This document shows positions 40,986 through 51,824 of a stretch of 64,000 bases of DNA, in pieces. Positions within the stretch are counted from its first letter, which is position 1. Every line of letters begins with the position of its first letter. Made by a program: the position numbers and the translations under genes. The DNA comes from Nitrosomonas sp. (GTDB taxonomy: Bacteria > Pseudomonadota > Gammaproteobacteria > Burkholderiales > Nitrosomonadaceae). The stretch covers positions 930,001 through 994,000 of the forward strand of contig JADJLM010000001.1 of NCBI GenBank assembly GCA_016710135.1, given 5' to 3'. The notes beneath the pieces were generated by a model. That model had not been told where the DNA came from and did not search any database. It saw only the letters and a list, made by a program, of their open reading frames with translations.

Positions 40986-41744
40986 ATGCGACTTGAAGCA
41001 TTGGGTGCGTCATCGATTGCAAGTGTATTAAGCGCGATATTGATTAGCTTATTTAGCCAATTAACCCTGGCACATACTGTAATTCAACCTCCCCAAATCC
41101 TCGAAGGAAATAATTCTCAGAATTACTTGGTTATCACACATGGTTGTGGTGAGGCAGATGTAATTGGTTCTAGCATCGTATTTCCAGACGGGGCTGATTC
41201 GACTATCGTCGTCAATGGTAATCCGTATACCGGTGCATTGAGTGACTTTATCGCGAATTGGGGAGGTATTTTGCAAATATATCAGGATCGATCAGTATTT
41301 AGCGAACAGGATGTTAAGCGTGATGCCAATGGCAATGTAGTAGGGTTTTGGTCGGGGGGAGGGAGAACGATGACCTCCCATTTATTTGCTCGCATTCCTT
41401 TCGTTTCCAGTGCGATATTGTTTGTGCCTGAATCGTGCGCCAAGACGGTAAGGTTTTTGGCCGCTGCGGTTGAGGTTTGTAAACTAGCCAGTATTGATGG
41501 AATAAATGAAGAAGGTGCTACTAGTTTCTGGGTTCCTGCGGTAGGGTCAAAATATGATGGGGTGCCAGGTACACACGCTTATGATTTCCCAGTGTCTTTC
41601 GTGGTTAATCGTGATTTGGAAACGAATCCATTGCCGGAATCTTGTGGTACTGGTCAGACTGTATCAATCACACCGTCAGCCGCACAAATTAATCGCGACT
41701 TGCCGATTCAATTCAATGGAACGCAAGTATGGCCGCAGCCTTAA
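40986..41744 (+). CDS. YcnI-like (DUF1775) exported protein with predicted N-terminal His
   Basis: A 252-residue exported protein. Signal peptidase cleavage after LTLA would leave His30 as the first mature residue. The following HTVIQPPQILEG and THGCGE (His52, Cys54) resemble the start and HGC motif of YcnI/DUF1775 domains. In Bacillus subtilis YcnI the N-terminal His takes part in a copper site. The rest is beta-rich with extra cysteines (ESCAK, EVCK, ESCG). Copper binding is therefore plausible but unproven. It is followed after 38 bases by the FG-GAP gene. Confidence 0.65.
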   Translation: MRLEALGASSIASVLSAILISLFSQLTLAHTVIQPPQILEGNNSQNYLVITHGCGEADVIGSSIVFPDGADSTIVVNGNPYTGALSDFIANWGGILQIYQDRSVFSEQDVKRDANGNVVGFWSGGGRTMTSHLFARIPFVSSAILFVPESCAKTVRFLAAAVEVCKLASIDGINEEGATSFWVPAVGSKYDGVPGTHAYDFPVSFVVNRDLETNPLPESCGTGQTVSITPSAAQINRDLPIQFNGTQVWPQP

Positions 41745-41782
41745 TAAAAAATCCCATCACTCTAAATGGAAGAAAATAATAC

Positions 41783-44079
41783 ATGGCACTGACAGCACAA
41801 CAACAAACCGCTTTATTGCAAATGACCCAGGCAATGTTCAATGCAGCCCTTGGTAAGGTGTATCTTGATGCATTGGGTTCACAACTCGAAGCTGGAAATT
41901 CAATTGCAAGTATTGCCCAGGGGTTATTAGGTACCGAGTTATTCTTAGGAAAAAGTTACGCCGATGATTTAGCACCCAATGTTTTTGCTCAAACTTTCGT
42001 TGATGATCTCATCGGTAATCGAGCTTCATCCGATTCTAAAACGATTGCTGTTAATTTTATTGTAAGCAAGATCACGGCTGGCACTACACAAAACCAAATC
42101 ATCGCAGAGATTGCTAATGCGCTCTCTTCTTTTTCTGTCACCGACCCTGATTGGGGTCAGGCCACATTGCACTTTAGAACCGAGAATATCAATAAAGTTG
42201 TGAATAATTTATTAGCGGACAGTGTTTCGGCTGATGATAAAGCAAGCACAGTGGAAGCCATGCTAGATCAAATGTCAACAGGGAAAACCTTCGGTGATGT
42301 CGTTGAATGGGCGATTAAGGCGCTGGATGATTTAGATCAAACTGACCCTGTTTGGGGTCTTGCAGCAGCTCGTTTTGATAACCGAACTGAGGTTTCCCAT
42401 TATTATTCTATTGAGAAAAATGGCGCTTCAACTGACTTGGCGACGCTTCAGCAGATTTTTACAGGCGTAACTGCCGACGCTGCTTCGATCGAAACTGCCA
42501 AGGTTGCGATTGATAATCTTTTGAATAATCCAAGCGAATCGATAAATTTAGCGGAACTCAATGGTTCAAATGGTTTCCGATTGGATGGCATCGTACGCAG
42601 TGATGATACAGGAGAGTCAGTTGGTAGTGCGGGTGATGTCAATGGTGATGGCTTTGATGATTTGATTATCGGTGCACCGCATAACTTTGATGATTTCTAT
42701 GCTGGCGCTAGTTTTGTAGTATTTGGCAAAGCGTCTGGCTTCAGTGCAACACTACCGCTATCTAGCTTGGACGGTAGCAATGGTTTTAGGGTTAACGGCG
42801 TGGCAGGGGGCGATGGTGCTGGTCAAGCGGTCGGTAGTGCAGGAGATCTTAACGGTGATGGATTTGATGATTTAGTCGTTTCTGCGGCATTATCTGATAT
42901 TCCAAAATTAGATACTGGGTACACTTATGTCATATTTGGGAAATCGTCTGAGTTTGATGCGGTAATCGATTTAGCAAGCATGGATGGTAGCAATGGGTTC
43001 CGCATGAGCCTGGATGAAGCAGATTTGCTGCTGGGTTGGTCGGTCGATAGCGCAGGAGATGTCAATGGAGATGATATTGATGATTTAATTATAGGCGCAC
43101 CGATTTCTACTGAGCCTGCAGGGGCTTTTTCTGGTAGTAGCTATGTGATTTTTGGAAAAACCACTGGTTTTGATGGAAATCTAGATTTGTCCGAGTTGAA
43201 TGGCAGCAATGGCTTTAAAATTCAGGGATCGGTAACAGGCGCCTCATTTGGAAATGGTGTTAGCGCCGGCGACATTAATGGGGATGGGTTTAATGATTTA
43301 ATTGGTGGGTCATATTACGGTGGTACCGGGACAACTTACGTATTATTTGGGAAAGCAACTGGGTTTGATGCAATTGTAGATTTAGCTAGCTTGGATGGTA
43401 ACAATGGGTTCAGCATTGAAGGTGTGACCGAAGGTGATGAAGCGGGCTACTCTGTGGATAATGCCGGCGACATTAATGGAGATGGCTTTGAAGAGATAAT
43501 TATTGGGGCCAGAAATGCTGACGCAAGCGGGGAGAGCTCTGGTGCAGCTTATATTGTATTTGGTAAAGCTTCTGGATTTGACCCTGTAATCAAGCTATCT
43601 GAGCTGAGTGGTAATAATGGTTTTCGCTTTGCAGGAGCGGCGGCAGGTGATCAGGCTGGTAGATCGGTTAGTACCGCAGGTGATTTTAATGGGGATGGGC
43701 TTGATGATTTGATTATTGGCGCATTCGGTGCAGATCCGAATGGTGTTTCTTCAGGTACTGCTTATGTAATCTTTGGTAAATCTTCTGCTTTCGAGTCATC
43801 GATCAATTTAGCCAACTTGAGTATTAATGAGGTTTTATCATCAATGGATTAGCGACGGCAGATGCTTTAGGTAAGTCAGTCAGTAGTGCGGGTGATATCA
43901 ATAATGATGGCTTTGATGACCTGATTATTAGGGCACCATTTGGCGATGGGGTTGTCTTTAATTCTGGTGTAGGTTATGTACTATTTGGCAGAAGTACGAC
44001 TGCCATAACTGCTAGCACTGAGTTTGTACAAGATATCGCTAGCAGAGTCGGTATTAATCAGACCATTGAGTTAATCTAG
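41783..44079 (+). CDS. FG-GAP (integrin-alpha-like) repeat surface protein, frameshifted near the end
   Basis: About 765 residues. The N-terminal part (about 1-250) is helical, Ala-rich and unassigned; similar regions precede repeats in large secreted proteins. Then come seven or more FG-GAP repeats with calcium loops of the type GDVNGDGFDDLIIGAP alternating with YVIFGK and DGSNGF. They form a beta-propeller. The frame at 41783-43852 stops early. One missing A near 43830 (AATGAGG for AATGAAGG) restores GFIINGLATADALGKSVSSAGD and runs to a TAG at 44077-44079. There is no signal peptide, so a leaderless secretion route is implied. Confidence 0.8.
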
Positions 44080-44097
44080 AAATACCGTCGATTTTCA

Positions 44098-45150
44098 ATG
44101 CTGGCAAGCGAAACAACAAAAGCACCAATTCTCGAAATTGACTTGTCTCGTCAATTTACTGCATGGTTAGCTGAGCAGAATCTCTCAATTGCGTTTACCA
44201 CCTATCAGGTAGGTAAACTTTGTTTGATTGGACTTAACACTAATCGGGAACTTTCAGTTTCTGAACGCAGTTTCAACCGCTGTATGGGACTGTGTACGAC
44301 TGACAATGGGTTTTATATGAGTAGCCTTTATCAAATTTGGCGATTCGAGAACATGCTTGAATCCGGTCAGCGACAAAGCGGGTATGATCGGTTATATGTT
44401 CCTCAATTGGGTTATACCACTGGTGACCTTGATGTTCATGATATGGCGATTGATAAACAAGGAACGCTCATATTTGTTAATACGTTGTTTAGTTGCTTGG
44501 CAACCTTGAGTAACACGCATAGCTTCAAACCTATCTGGAAACCTAGTTTTATTAGTAAGTTAGCAGCAGAAGATCGTTGCCACTTGAATGTTTTAGCGAT
44601 GCAAAATGGGCTGCCTGCATATGTGACGGCCATCGGTCAGTCCGATATGGTAGATGGCTGGCGCAGCCATCGTATGGGAGGAGGCATTGTGATCGATGTA
44701 CGCAGTAATGAAATTATTTGCGACGGATTATCGATGCCTCATTCTCCACGCTGGTACCAAGAAAAGCTTTGGTTACTGAACTCAGGAACCGGTGAATTTG
44801 GTTTCGTTGATCCCAAGATAGGATGCTTTGAATCCTTATGCTTCTGCCCTGGTTATGCTCGAGGTTTGAGTTTTCATGGCAATTATGCATTGATAGGCTT
44901 ATCCAAGCCAAGAACTGATAAGACTTTCAAAGATTTACCATTAGATGCTCAATTTAAAAAGCGAAATGTGGAGCCGCGTTGCGGTATCCTGATCATTAAT
45001 TTGTGTAGTGGCGATATTGTGCACTGGTTCCGCATGGATGGAATTGTAACCGAATTATATGATGTGATTACCTTACCCAATGTGAGCCAGCCGATGGCGC
45101 TAGGTTTTAAGACTGATGAAATTCGGCGCATGATCAGTATCGAACAATAA
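44098..45150 (+). CDS. TIGR03032-family protein
   Basis: A 350-residue protein with the repeat-like blocks of this family: NRCMGLCTTDNGFYMSSLYQIWRFEN, YTTGDLDVHDMAI, MPHSPRWYQEKLWLLNSGTGE and GYARGLSFHGNYALIGLSKPR. The fold is probably a beta-propeller. The biochemical role is unknown. It starts 18 bases after the restored end of the FG-GAP gene, so the YcnI-like, FG-GAP and TIGR03032 genes look like one operon. TIGR03032 genes are often found beside surface or calcium-binding repeat proteins (from memory). Confidence 0.8.
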   Translation: MLASETTKAPILEIDLSRQFTAWLAEQNLSIAFTTYQVGKLCLIGLNTNRELSVSERSFNRCMGLCTTDNGFYMSSLYQIWRFENMLESGQRQSGYDRLYVPQLGYTTGDLDVHDMAIDKQGTLIFVNTLFSCLATLSNTHSFKPIWKPSFISKLAAEDRCHLNVLAMQNGLPAYVTAIGQSDMVDGWRSHRMGGGIVIDVRSNEIICDGLSMPHSPRWYQEKLWLLNSGTGEFGFVDPKIGCFESLCFCPGYARGLSFHGNYALIGLSKPRTDKTFKDLPLDAQFKKRNVEPRCGILIINLCSGDIVHWFRMDGIVTELYDVITLPNVSQPMALGFKTDEIRRMISIEQ

Positions 45151-45254
45151 GAAGTATGGATGGCTTGTCATACTAATCCCGATCAATTTCTTAAAAAGCC
45201 CCAAGTAATATCATTATCGATATAGACTAATACCTTTTTGAAGTTAAATGGCGA

Positions 45255-46619
45255 ATGGGGAAGGGTATCGATATGGTTGAATCACAAGAACCGAGAATGC
45301 TTCGGTCGATTGATTTCTGGGATGCCTTTCGGTTTTGGTTAAAACTAGGATTTATTAGCTTTGGTGGCCCTGCGGGGCAAATCGCCATAATGCATCGCGA
45401 GCTTGTCGAAAATCGTCGATGGATTTCTGAACAGCGCTTTTTGCATGCATTAAATTATTGCATGCTATTACCTGGACCTGAAGCACAGCAACTTTCAGTC
45501 TATATCGGTTGGTTATTGCACCGTACATGGGGTGGAATTGTTGCAGGATTGCTCTTTATTCTGCCCTCCTTGTTCATTTTAATTGTCCTCACGTGGATCT
45601 ATCTTGCATTCCAGGATGCTCCCGTTATTTCAGGTATTTTTTATGGGATAAAGCCGGCTGTTACCGCGATCGTTACCCATGCAGCGTACCGGATTGGATC
45701 GCGTACGCTCAAAAATGGGCTGCTTTGGGCAATCGCATGCGCAGCTTTCATTGCTATCTTTGCACTTAAAATACCATTCCCAATAATCGTAGCTATAGCA
45801 GCGTTGATTGGATATTTGGGAGGACGTTTCGGTTCTGATTACTTTAAGTTAGGGAGTCATCCTACAAAGCAAATGAATCAATCTTTTGGACCAGCAGTTA
45901 TCGATGATGATTCGCCACGGTTATCGCACACCTTTTTTCGATGGGCGCATCTGGCTAAGATTGTTGTAATTGGCATGTTACTTTGGCTAATTCCCATGAG
46001 TTTGATGATGCAATATTTAGGTTGGCAGCATGCGTTGACGCAGATGGGTTGGTTTTTTACCAAAGCTGCTTTACTAACATTTGGCGGCGCTTATGCCGTG
46101 TTGCCATACGTTTACCAAGGCGCAGTTGATTATTATCAATGGCTACTGCCGTATCAGATGATTGATGGCCTCGCTTTAGGGGAAACCACGCCTGGACCCC
46201 TTATCATGGTTGTTACTTTTGTTGGGTTTGTGGCAGGGTGGAATCTTGCATTATTGGGACCCGATCAATTATTGCTAGCCGGCATAATTGCTGGAGTTAT
46301 TGTCACGTATTTTACTTTCTTGCCAAGTTTTATTTTTGTGCTAGCAGGCGGGCCTTTGGTTGAATCAACACATGGAAATTTAAAATTTACAGCACCATTG
46401 ACAGCGATTACAGCTGCTGTGGTAGGCGTTATTCTTAATTTAGCGTTATTTTTTGCTTGGCATGTTTTATTTCCTAGTGCACATGAAAGCTTTGATTGGA
46501 TGGCAGGTTTGATGACTCTTTTGGCTATTATCGCATTATTCCGCTTTCAAATCGGCGTTATTCCGGTACTGGTATGCTCCGGGTTAATTGGGTTACTATT
46601 TATGGCCATAACGCTTTAA
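45255..46619 (+). CDS. chrA: Chromate transporter ChrA
   Basis: A 454-residue inner-membrane protein of the CHR family with about ten to twelve hydrophobic segments, made of two homologous halves. The N-terminal half has LGFISFGGPAGQIAIMHRELV and the C-terminal half has LLTFGGAYAVLPYVYQ and ALGETTPGPLI. Such transporters export chromate with the proton or sulfate gradient. No chrB regulator is adjacent. The start at 45255 gives a short soluble leader before the first motif. Confidence 0.9.
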   Translation: MGKGIDMVESQEPRMLRSIDFWDAFRFWLKLGFISFGGPAGQIAIMHRELVENRRWISEQRFLHALNYCMLLPGPEAQQLSVYIGWLLHRTWGGIVAGLLFILPSLFILIVLTWIYLAFQDAPVISGIFYGIKPAVTAIVTHAAYRIGSRTLKNGLLWAIACAAFIAIFALKIPFPIIVAIAALIGYLGGRFGSDYFKLGSHPTKQMNQSFGPAVIDDDSPRLSHTFFRWAHLAKIVVIGMLLWLIPMSLMMQYLGWQHALTQMGWFFTKAALLTFGGAYAVLPYVYQGAVDYYQWLLPYQMIDGLALGETTPGPLIMVVTFVGFVAGWNLALLGPDQLLLAGIIAGVIVTYFTFLPSFIFVLAGGPLVESTHGNLKFTAPLTAITAAVVGVILNLALFFAWHVLFPSAHESFDWMAGLMTLLAIIALFRFQIGVIPVLVCSGLIGLLFMAITL

Positions 46620-46807
46620 TGCTCAGTTGATTTTTTAAATCGTAATAATTTCTAGCATTGACGTGGCCTCGCATAAACAGCTTCCTTTATTTTAAGGGGA
46701 AAGGTTAGAAAACTCTCCCTTTATCACGTATAATTCGCATAATTGTGTATTAACTATTGTTAATTTTGTGCAATAGTTTTTTAAAAATATCCTAAAAGGA
46801 GTGTTTT

Positions 46808-47977
46808 GTGTTGCAGCAACCTCGTGCCATCCTTGTCTTGGCTGATGGTACAGTTTTTCAAGGTATTTCAATCGGAATAAAAGGAATAACTGTAGGGGAA
46901 GTTGCTTTTAACACTGCCATGACGGGTTATCAGGAAATTTTGACTGACCCATCTTACTGTCAGCAGATTATTACGCTGACCTATCCTCATATTGGTAATA
47001 CTGGGTCAAATAAAGAAGATATTGAATCGGCTGGTAGCATTAAGGTTTTTGCCGCAGGTTTGGTAATTCGGGACTTATCGCTTTCTGCGAGTAATTGGAG
47101 AAAAACAGAATCCTTATCAACATTTCTGGAAGCGCATAATGTTGTAGCGATTGCAGGTATCGATACGCGAAAACTTACCCGTATTCTAAGAGAAAAGGGC
47201 GCGCAAGCTGGTTGTATTATGACCGATGATATTGATATCGAAGCTGCACTGCATCGAGCACAAGCCTTTCCGGGATTGGTAGGAATGGACTTGGCAAAAG
47301 TAGTCAGCTGTCAGCACGCCTATGAATGGACTGAATCGGATTGGCAGCTAGGCTATGGCTATTTGCCACAACCAACTACGAATTACCGTATTGCTGCACT
47401 CGATTTCGGCGTCAAACAAACCATATTACGTCGATTAGCAAGCCGTAACTGTAGTGTAACTGTTTATCCAGCTCAAACTTCCATTGAAGAAATTTTGCTT
47501 TCCAACCCTGATGGGGTTTTTCTATCTAATGGCCCGGGAGATCCAAAGCCTTGTAATTACGCGATTGATACAGCGAAAAAATTAATTGATATGAAAATTC
47601 CAATCTTTGGAATTTGCCTTGGACACCAAATCCTAGCACTTGCAAGTGGTGCAAAAACGATAAAAATGAAATTTGGCCACCATGGTGCAAATCACCCTGT
47701 GCTGGATATTGATAGTGGAAAAGTTATCATAACGAGTCAGAATCACGGATTTGCGGTTGATATGAATCAACTTCCAGCAAACATCCGAGTAACCCATCTA
47801 TCGTTATTTGATAAAAGCTTGCAAGGGTTCGAATTAACTAACAGCCCTGTATTTTGTTTTCAGGGCCATCCAGAAGCGAGCCCCGGACCTCATGATGCGA
47901 GCTATCTATTTGATCGTTTTATTGATCGAATCAAACAATACAAAAAGCAACAAGGTCACTTTGCGAATAATGCTTAG
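46808..47977 (+). CDS. carA: Carbamoyl-phosphate synthase small subunit
   Basis: A 389-residue glutamine amidotransferase subunit that supplies ammonia for carbamoyl phosphate, used in arginine and pyrimidine synthesis. The catalytic Cys is in [12 protein letters not shown], and the His/Glu pair is in [11 protein letters not shown]. The start is a GTG at 46808 preceded by AAAAGGAG. carB follows after 26 bases. Confidence 0.96.
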   Translation: MLQQPRAILVLADGTVFQGISIGIKGITVGEVAFNTAMTGYQEILTDPSYCQQIITLTYPHIGNTGSNKEDIESAGSIKVFAAGLVIRDLSLSASNWRKTESLSTFLEAHNVVAIAGIDTRKLTRILREKGAQAGCIMTDDIDIEAALHRAQAFPGLVGMDLAKVVSCQHAYEWTESDWQLGYGYLPQPTTNYRIAALDFGVKQTILRRLASRNCSVTVYPAQTSIEEILLSNPDGVFLSNGPGDPKPCNYAIDTAKKLIDMKIPIFGICLGHQILALASGAKTIKMKFGHHGANHPVLDIDSGKVIITSQNHGFAVDMNQLPANIRVTHLSLFDKSLQGFELTNSPVFCFQGHPEASPGPHDASYLFDRFIDRIKQYKKQQGHFANNA

Positions 47978-48003
47978 ACTAAACCTTTATTGCTGCTATA
48001 AAA

Positions 48004-51000
48004 ATGCCAAAACGTACTGATATTAAATCGATTCTTGTGGTTGGAGCAGGGCCTATCATTATTGGTCAAGCTTGTGAGTTTGATTACTCGGGCGTTCAAG
48101 CCTGTACAGCGCTACGAGAAGAAGGCTATCGGATTGTGCTGGTCAATTCAAATCCAGCAACGATCATGACAGACCCAGAAATGGCTGATGCGACTTATAT
48201 CGAACCGATAACCTGGCCGATGCTTGAGAAAATTATCGATATTGAGCGCCCAGATGCACTACTACCCACAATGGGTGGACAAACAGCTCTAAACTGTGCA
48301 CTTGATTTGGTTAAATATGGAGTGCTCGATAAATATGGTGTTGAGTTAATTGGTGCGTCGCGAGAAGCCATTGATAAAGCAGAAGATCGCGAGAAATTTA
48401 AACAAGCGATGGCGCAAATTGGATTAAATTCCGCTCGCTCAGCGATTGCCCACAGTATGGAAGAAGCGTTGCAAGTACAAGCAATGATTGGTTACCCGGT
48501 AATCATTCGTCCTTCATTTACACTCGGGGGAACAGGAGGGGGGATTGCGTATAATCGACAAGAATTTGTAGAAATTTGTGAATGTGGACTTGACGCATCA
48601 CCTACCCATGAATTACTCATTGAAGAATCAGTAATTGGTTGGAAAGAATTTGAAATGGAGGTTATTCGTGATAAGCATGATAATTGTATTATTATTTGTT
48701 CGATCGAAAACTTAGACCCGATGGGTATTCATACTGGCGATTCGATTACAGTGGCGCCAGCCCAGACACTCACTGATAAAGAATACCAAATCATGCGCAA
48801 TGCATCTATTGCGGTGTTACGTAAAATTGGTGTTGAAACGGGTGGATCGAATGTTCAATTTGCAATTAATCCTGCTGATGGTCGTATGTTAGTAATTGAG
48901 ATGAATCCACGCGTTTCTCGATCCTCTGCGCTTGCTTCCAAAGCAACCGGATTTCCTATTGCTAAAATTGCAGCCAAGCTTGCTGTGGGTTATACATTGA
49001 ATGAGCTCAGCAATGATATCACGGGTGGTGTTACACCCGCTTCTTTTGAACCCACGATTGATTACATCGTTACGAAAATTCCTCGATTTGCATTTGAGAA
49101 ATTTCCTCAGGCCAATAATCGATTAACGACTCAGATGAAATCTGTAGGTGAAGTTATGGCTATTGGACGCACGTTTCAAGAATCATTCCAAAAAGCTTTG
49201 CGCGGACTTGAAATTGGTGTCGATGGTTTGGATGAAAAATCATCTGATTTAGATTTAATTGCTGCTGAGTTGGGACATCCCGGTCCTGAGCGCATTTGGT
49301 ATGTGGCAGACGCATTTCGACAAGGCATGTCTTTTGATGAAATTTATCAATTAACACATATTGATCCCTGGTTTTTGCATCAGATAGAAGATCTTATAAA
49401 GCAAGAGCAATCCTTGACTGGTACGACTTTGAATTCTATTAATACAGACTTGTTGCGCCAATTAAAAAGAAGTGGATTCTCAGATCGTAGATTGGCAAAG
49501 TTACTCGATTCAAGTGAGTTAGCAATACGCACACGTCGGCTAAATGAAAAAATATGTCCGGTATATAAACGTGTTGATACCTGTGCCGCCGAGTTTTCCA
49601 CGAGTACTGCTTATCTTTACTCTACTTATGAGGAAGAATGTGAAGCTAATCCAAGCACAAGAAAGAAGATTATGGTTTTGGGTGGGGGGCCGAACCGCAT
49701 AGGACAGGGAATTGAGTTCGATTACTGCTGTGTTCATGCGTCACTAGCGTTGCGTGAAGATGGTTTTGAAACGATCATGGTCAACTGTAACCCAGAAACT
49801 GTTTCAACAGATTACGATATATCCGATCGTTTATATTTTGAGCCACTTACACTTGAAGATGTTTTGAATATCGTTGCTGTTGAAAAACCAGATGGGGTAA
49901 TTGTTCAATATGGTGGACAAACACCCTTAAAGTTGGCTAGGGATCTTGAACGGTTTGGTGTACCAATTATTGGCACAAACCCTGACATGATCGATTGTGC
50001 AGAGGATCGTGAACGTTTCCAAAATTTGCTTAATCGCCATGGCTTGAGGCAACCGATGAATCGAATAGTACGTAATATTGAAATGGCATTGGTTGCTGCA
50101 ACAGAAATTGGTTATCCTTTAGTTGTGCGCCCGAGTTATGTATTGGGAGGCCGCGCGATGGAGATCGTGCATGAACAAAAAGACCTTGAGCGATATATGC
50201 AAGAAGCGGTTAAAGTGACGAATGATTCACCTGTTTTGCTCGATCATTATTTAAATAATGCGATTGAGGTTGATGTTGATGCGATTTTTGATGGAAAAAT
50301 GATACTCATTGGTGGCATTATGGAGCATATTGAAGAAGCTGGCGTTCATTCCGGCGATTCAGCTTGTTCGATTCCACCTTTCAGTCTTTCAGTTGAATTA
50401 CAGCAAGAGCTCCGTCGGCAAACAGAAGTAATGGCTCGTGCATTGAATGTGATCGGATTGATGAATGTGCAATTTGCAATACAGAATGGTATTGTATACG
50501 TATTAGAAGTCAACCCAAGAGCTTCACGTACGGTACCCTTTGTATCAAAAGCAACAGGACTTCAACTAGCAAAAATCTCAGCACGTTGTATGGTTGATAA
50601 AAGCTTATCTGATCAAGCCATTTTAAAAGATGTTGAACCTACATTCTTCTCCGTCAAAGAAGCTGTTTTCCCATTTTCCAAATTTTCTGGGGTAGATACT
50701 ATTTTAGGGCCTGAAATGAAATCTACTGGCGAAGTGATGGGTGTTGGAAATACCTTTGCTGAGGCGTTTGTAAAATCGCAGTTAGCGACAGGAATAAAGT
50801 TACCTTCCTCAGGCAAGATTTTTATTAGTGTTCGTGCAAGTGATAAGATTGAAGCTATTACGCTTGCTAAGAAATTTATAGCGCTTGGTTTTACAATTTA
50901 TGCAACGCAAGGAACGGCTGAAGTCATGATTGAGTCGGGTTTGAATGTTCATAAGGTAAATAAAGTAGCAGAAGGACGTCCTCATATTGTCGATATGATC

Positions 51001-51213
51001 AAGAATGGCGAAATTTGTTTGATCATCAATACGGTAGCGAATAAACGAAGAGCTATTCAAGATTCTTACTCTATTCGACATGCAGCTTTACTTGCAAAAA
51101 TTACTTACTACACCACAATGGCTGGAGCTAGGGCAGCTTATATGGGTATTTCTAATATGCGTGAGTTGCGCGCTTATAGTATGCAGATGATGCATCAGCA
51201 ATCAATACAGTAA
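48004..51213 (+). CDS. carB: Carbamoyl-phosphate synthase large subunit
   Basis: A 1,069-residue synthase made of two homologous ATP-grasp halves plus a C-terminal regulatory domain. The first half shows [15 protein letters not shown] and [14 protein letters not shown]; the second shows [15 protein letters not shown] and [13 protein letters not shown]. The C-terminal domain ([17 protein letters not shown]) binds effectors. It is full length with an intact frame, and is in an operon with carA and greA. Confidence 0.97.
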   Translation: MPKRTDIKSILVVGAGPIIIGQACEFDYSGVQACTALREEGYRIVLVNSNPATIMTDPEMADATYIEPITWPMLEKIIDIERPDALLPTMGGQTALNCALDLVKYGVLDKYGVELIGASREAIDKAEDREKFKQAMAQIGLNSARSAIAHSMEEALQVQAMIGYPVIIRPSFTLGGTGGGIAYNRQEFVEICECGLDASPTHELLIEESVIGWKEFEMEVIRDKHDNCIIICSIENLDPMGIHTGDSITVAPAQTLTDKEYQIMRNASIAVLRKIGVETGGSNVQFAINPADGRMLVIEMNPRVSRSSALASKATGFPIAKIAAKLAVGYTLNELSNDITGGVTPASFEPTIDYIVTKIPRFAFEKFPQANNRLTTQMKSVGEVMAIGRTFQESFQKALRGLEIGVDGLDEKSSDLDLIAAELGHPGPERIWYVADAFRQGMSFDEIYQLTHIDPWFLHQIEDLIKQEQSLTGTTLNSINTDLLRQLKRSGFSDRRLAKLLDSSELAIRTRRLNEKICPVYKRVDTCAAEFSTSTAYLYSTYEEECEANPSTRKKIMVLGGGPNRIGQGIEFDYCCVHASLALREDGFETIMVNCNPETVSTDYDISDRLYFEPLTLEDVLNIVAVEKPDGVIVQYGGQTPLKLARDLERFGVPIIGTNPDMIDCAEDRERFQNLLNRHGLRQPMNRIVRNIEMALVAATEIGYPLVVRPSYVLGGRAMEIVHEQKDLERYMQEAVKVTNDSPVLLDHYLNNAIEVDVDAIFDGKMILIGGIMEHIEEAGVHSGDSACSIPPFSLSVELQQELRRQTEVMARALNVIGLMNVQFAIQNGIVYVLEVNPRASRTVPFVSKATGLQLAKISARCMVDKSLSDQAILKDVEPTFFSVKEAVFPFSKFSGVDTILGPEMKSTGEVMGVGNTFAEAFVKSQLATGIKLPSSGKIFISVRASDKIEAITLAKKFIALGFTIYATQGTAEVMIESGLNVHKVNKVAEGRPHIVDMIKNGEICLIINTVANKRRAIQDSYSIRHAALLAKITYYTTMAGARAAYMGISNMRELRAYSMQMMHQQSIQ

Positions 51214-51252
51214 TTTGAGATTTTATTATTATCAGAAAGGATAAAATTTATA

Positions 51253-51729
51253 ATGAACTCAATCCCTTTGACCGTTACGGGCGCTGAAAAGCTTCGTGCA
51301 GAACTTCACGAAATGAAAACGATTCAGCGTCCTGCTGTTATCGCTGCGATTGCTGAGGCTCGATCTCATGGAGATCTTTCAGAAAATGCTGAATATGATG
51401 CTGCTAAAGAACGACAGGGTTTTATTGAAGGTAGAATTGCTGAGCTTGAAAGTAAATTAGCAAATGCACAAATAATTAATCCAGCGTTGATTGACGCTGA
51501 TGGTGCTTGCGTTTTTGGTGCAACTGTCGAATTGAAGGACTTCGGGGGGAATGTAACTGTAATTTATCAAATTGTTGGAGATGACGAGGCAAATCTCAAA
51601 GAGAAAAAAATTTCTATTAGCTCGCCAATTGCTCGTGCTCTGATTGGAAAATATACTGGAGACATCATTGAAGTCGTTGCACCTGCGGGAGTTCGAGAAT
51701 ATGAAATATTGAGTGTTCAGTATATCTAA
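51253..51729 (+). CDS. greA: Transcription elongation factor GreA
   Basis: A 158-residue factor that rescues backtracked RNA polymerase. The N-terminal coiled coil includes [17 protein letters not shown], the acidic tip that reaches the active centre. The C-terminal FKBP-like domain includes [12 protein letters not shown]. It starts 39 bases after carB, with AGAAAGGA upstream, and the IS element begins 95 bases after it. Confidence 0.96.
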   Translation: MNSIPLTVTGAEKLRAELHEMKTIQRPAVIAAIAEARSHGDLSENAEYDAAKERQGFIEGRIAELESKLANAQIINPALIDADGACVFGATVELKDFGGNVTVIYQIVGDDEANLKEKKISISSPIARALIGKYTGDIIEVVAPAGVREYEILSVQYI

Positions 51730-51824
51730 ATTTTTAAATCAACATTAACATTAATAATTAGCTGATTAACCCCAACAAATTTGTTTTCTATAGTTACAAA
51801 TTGATGATTTTTTGCAAAATTATC

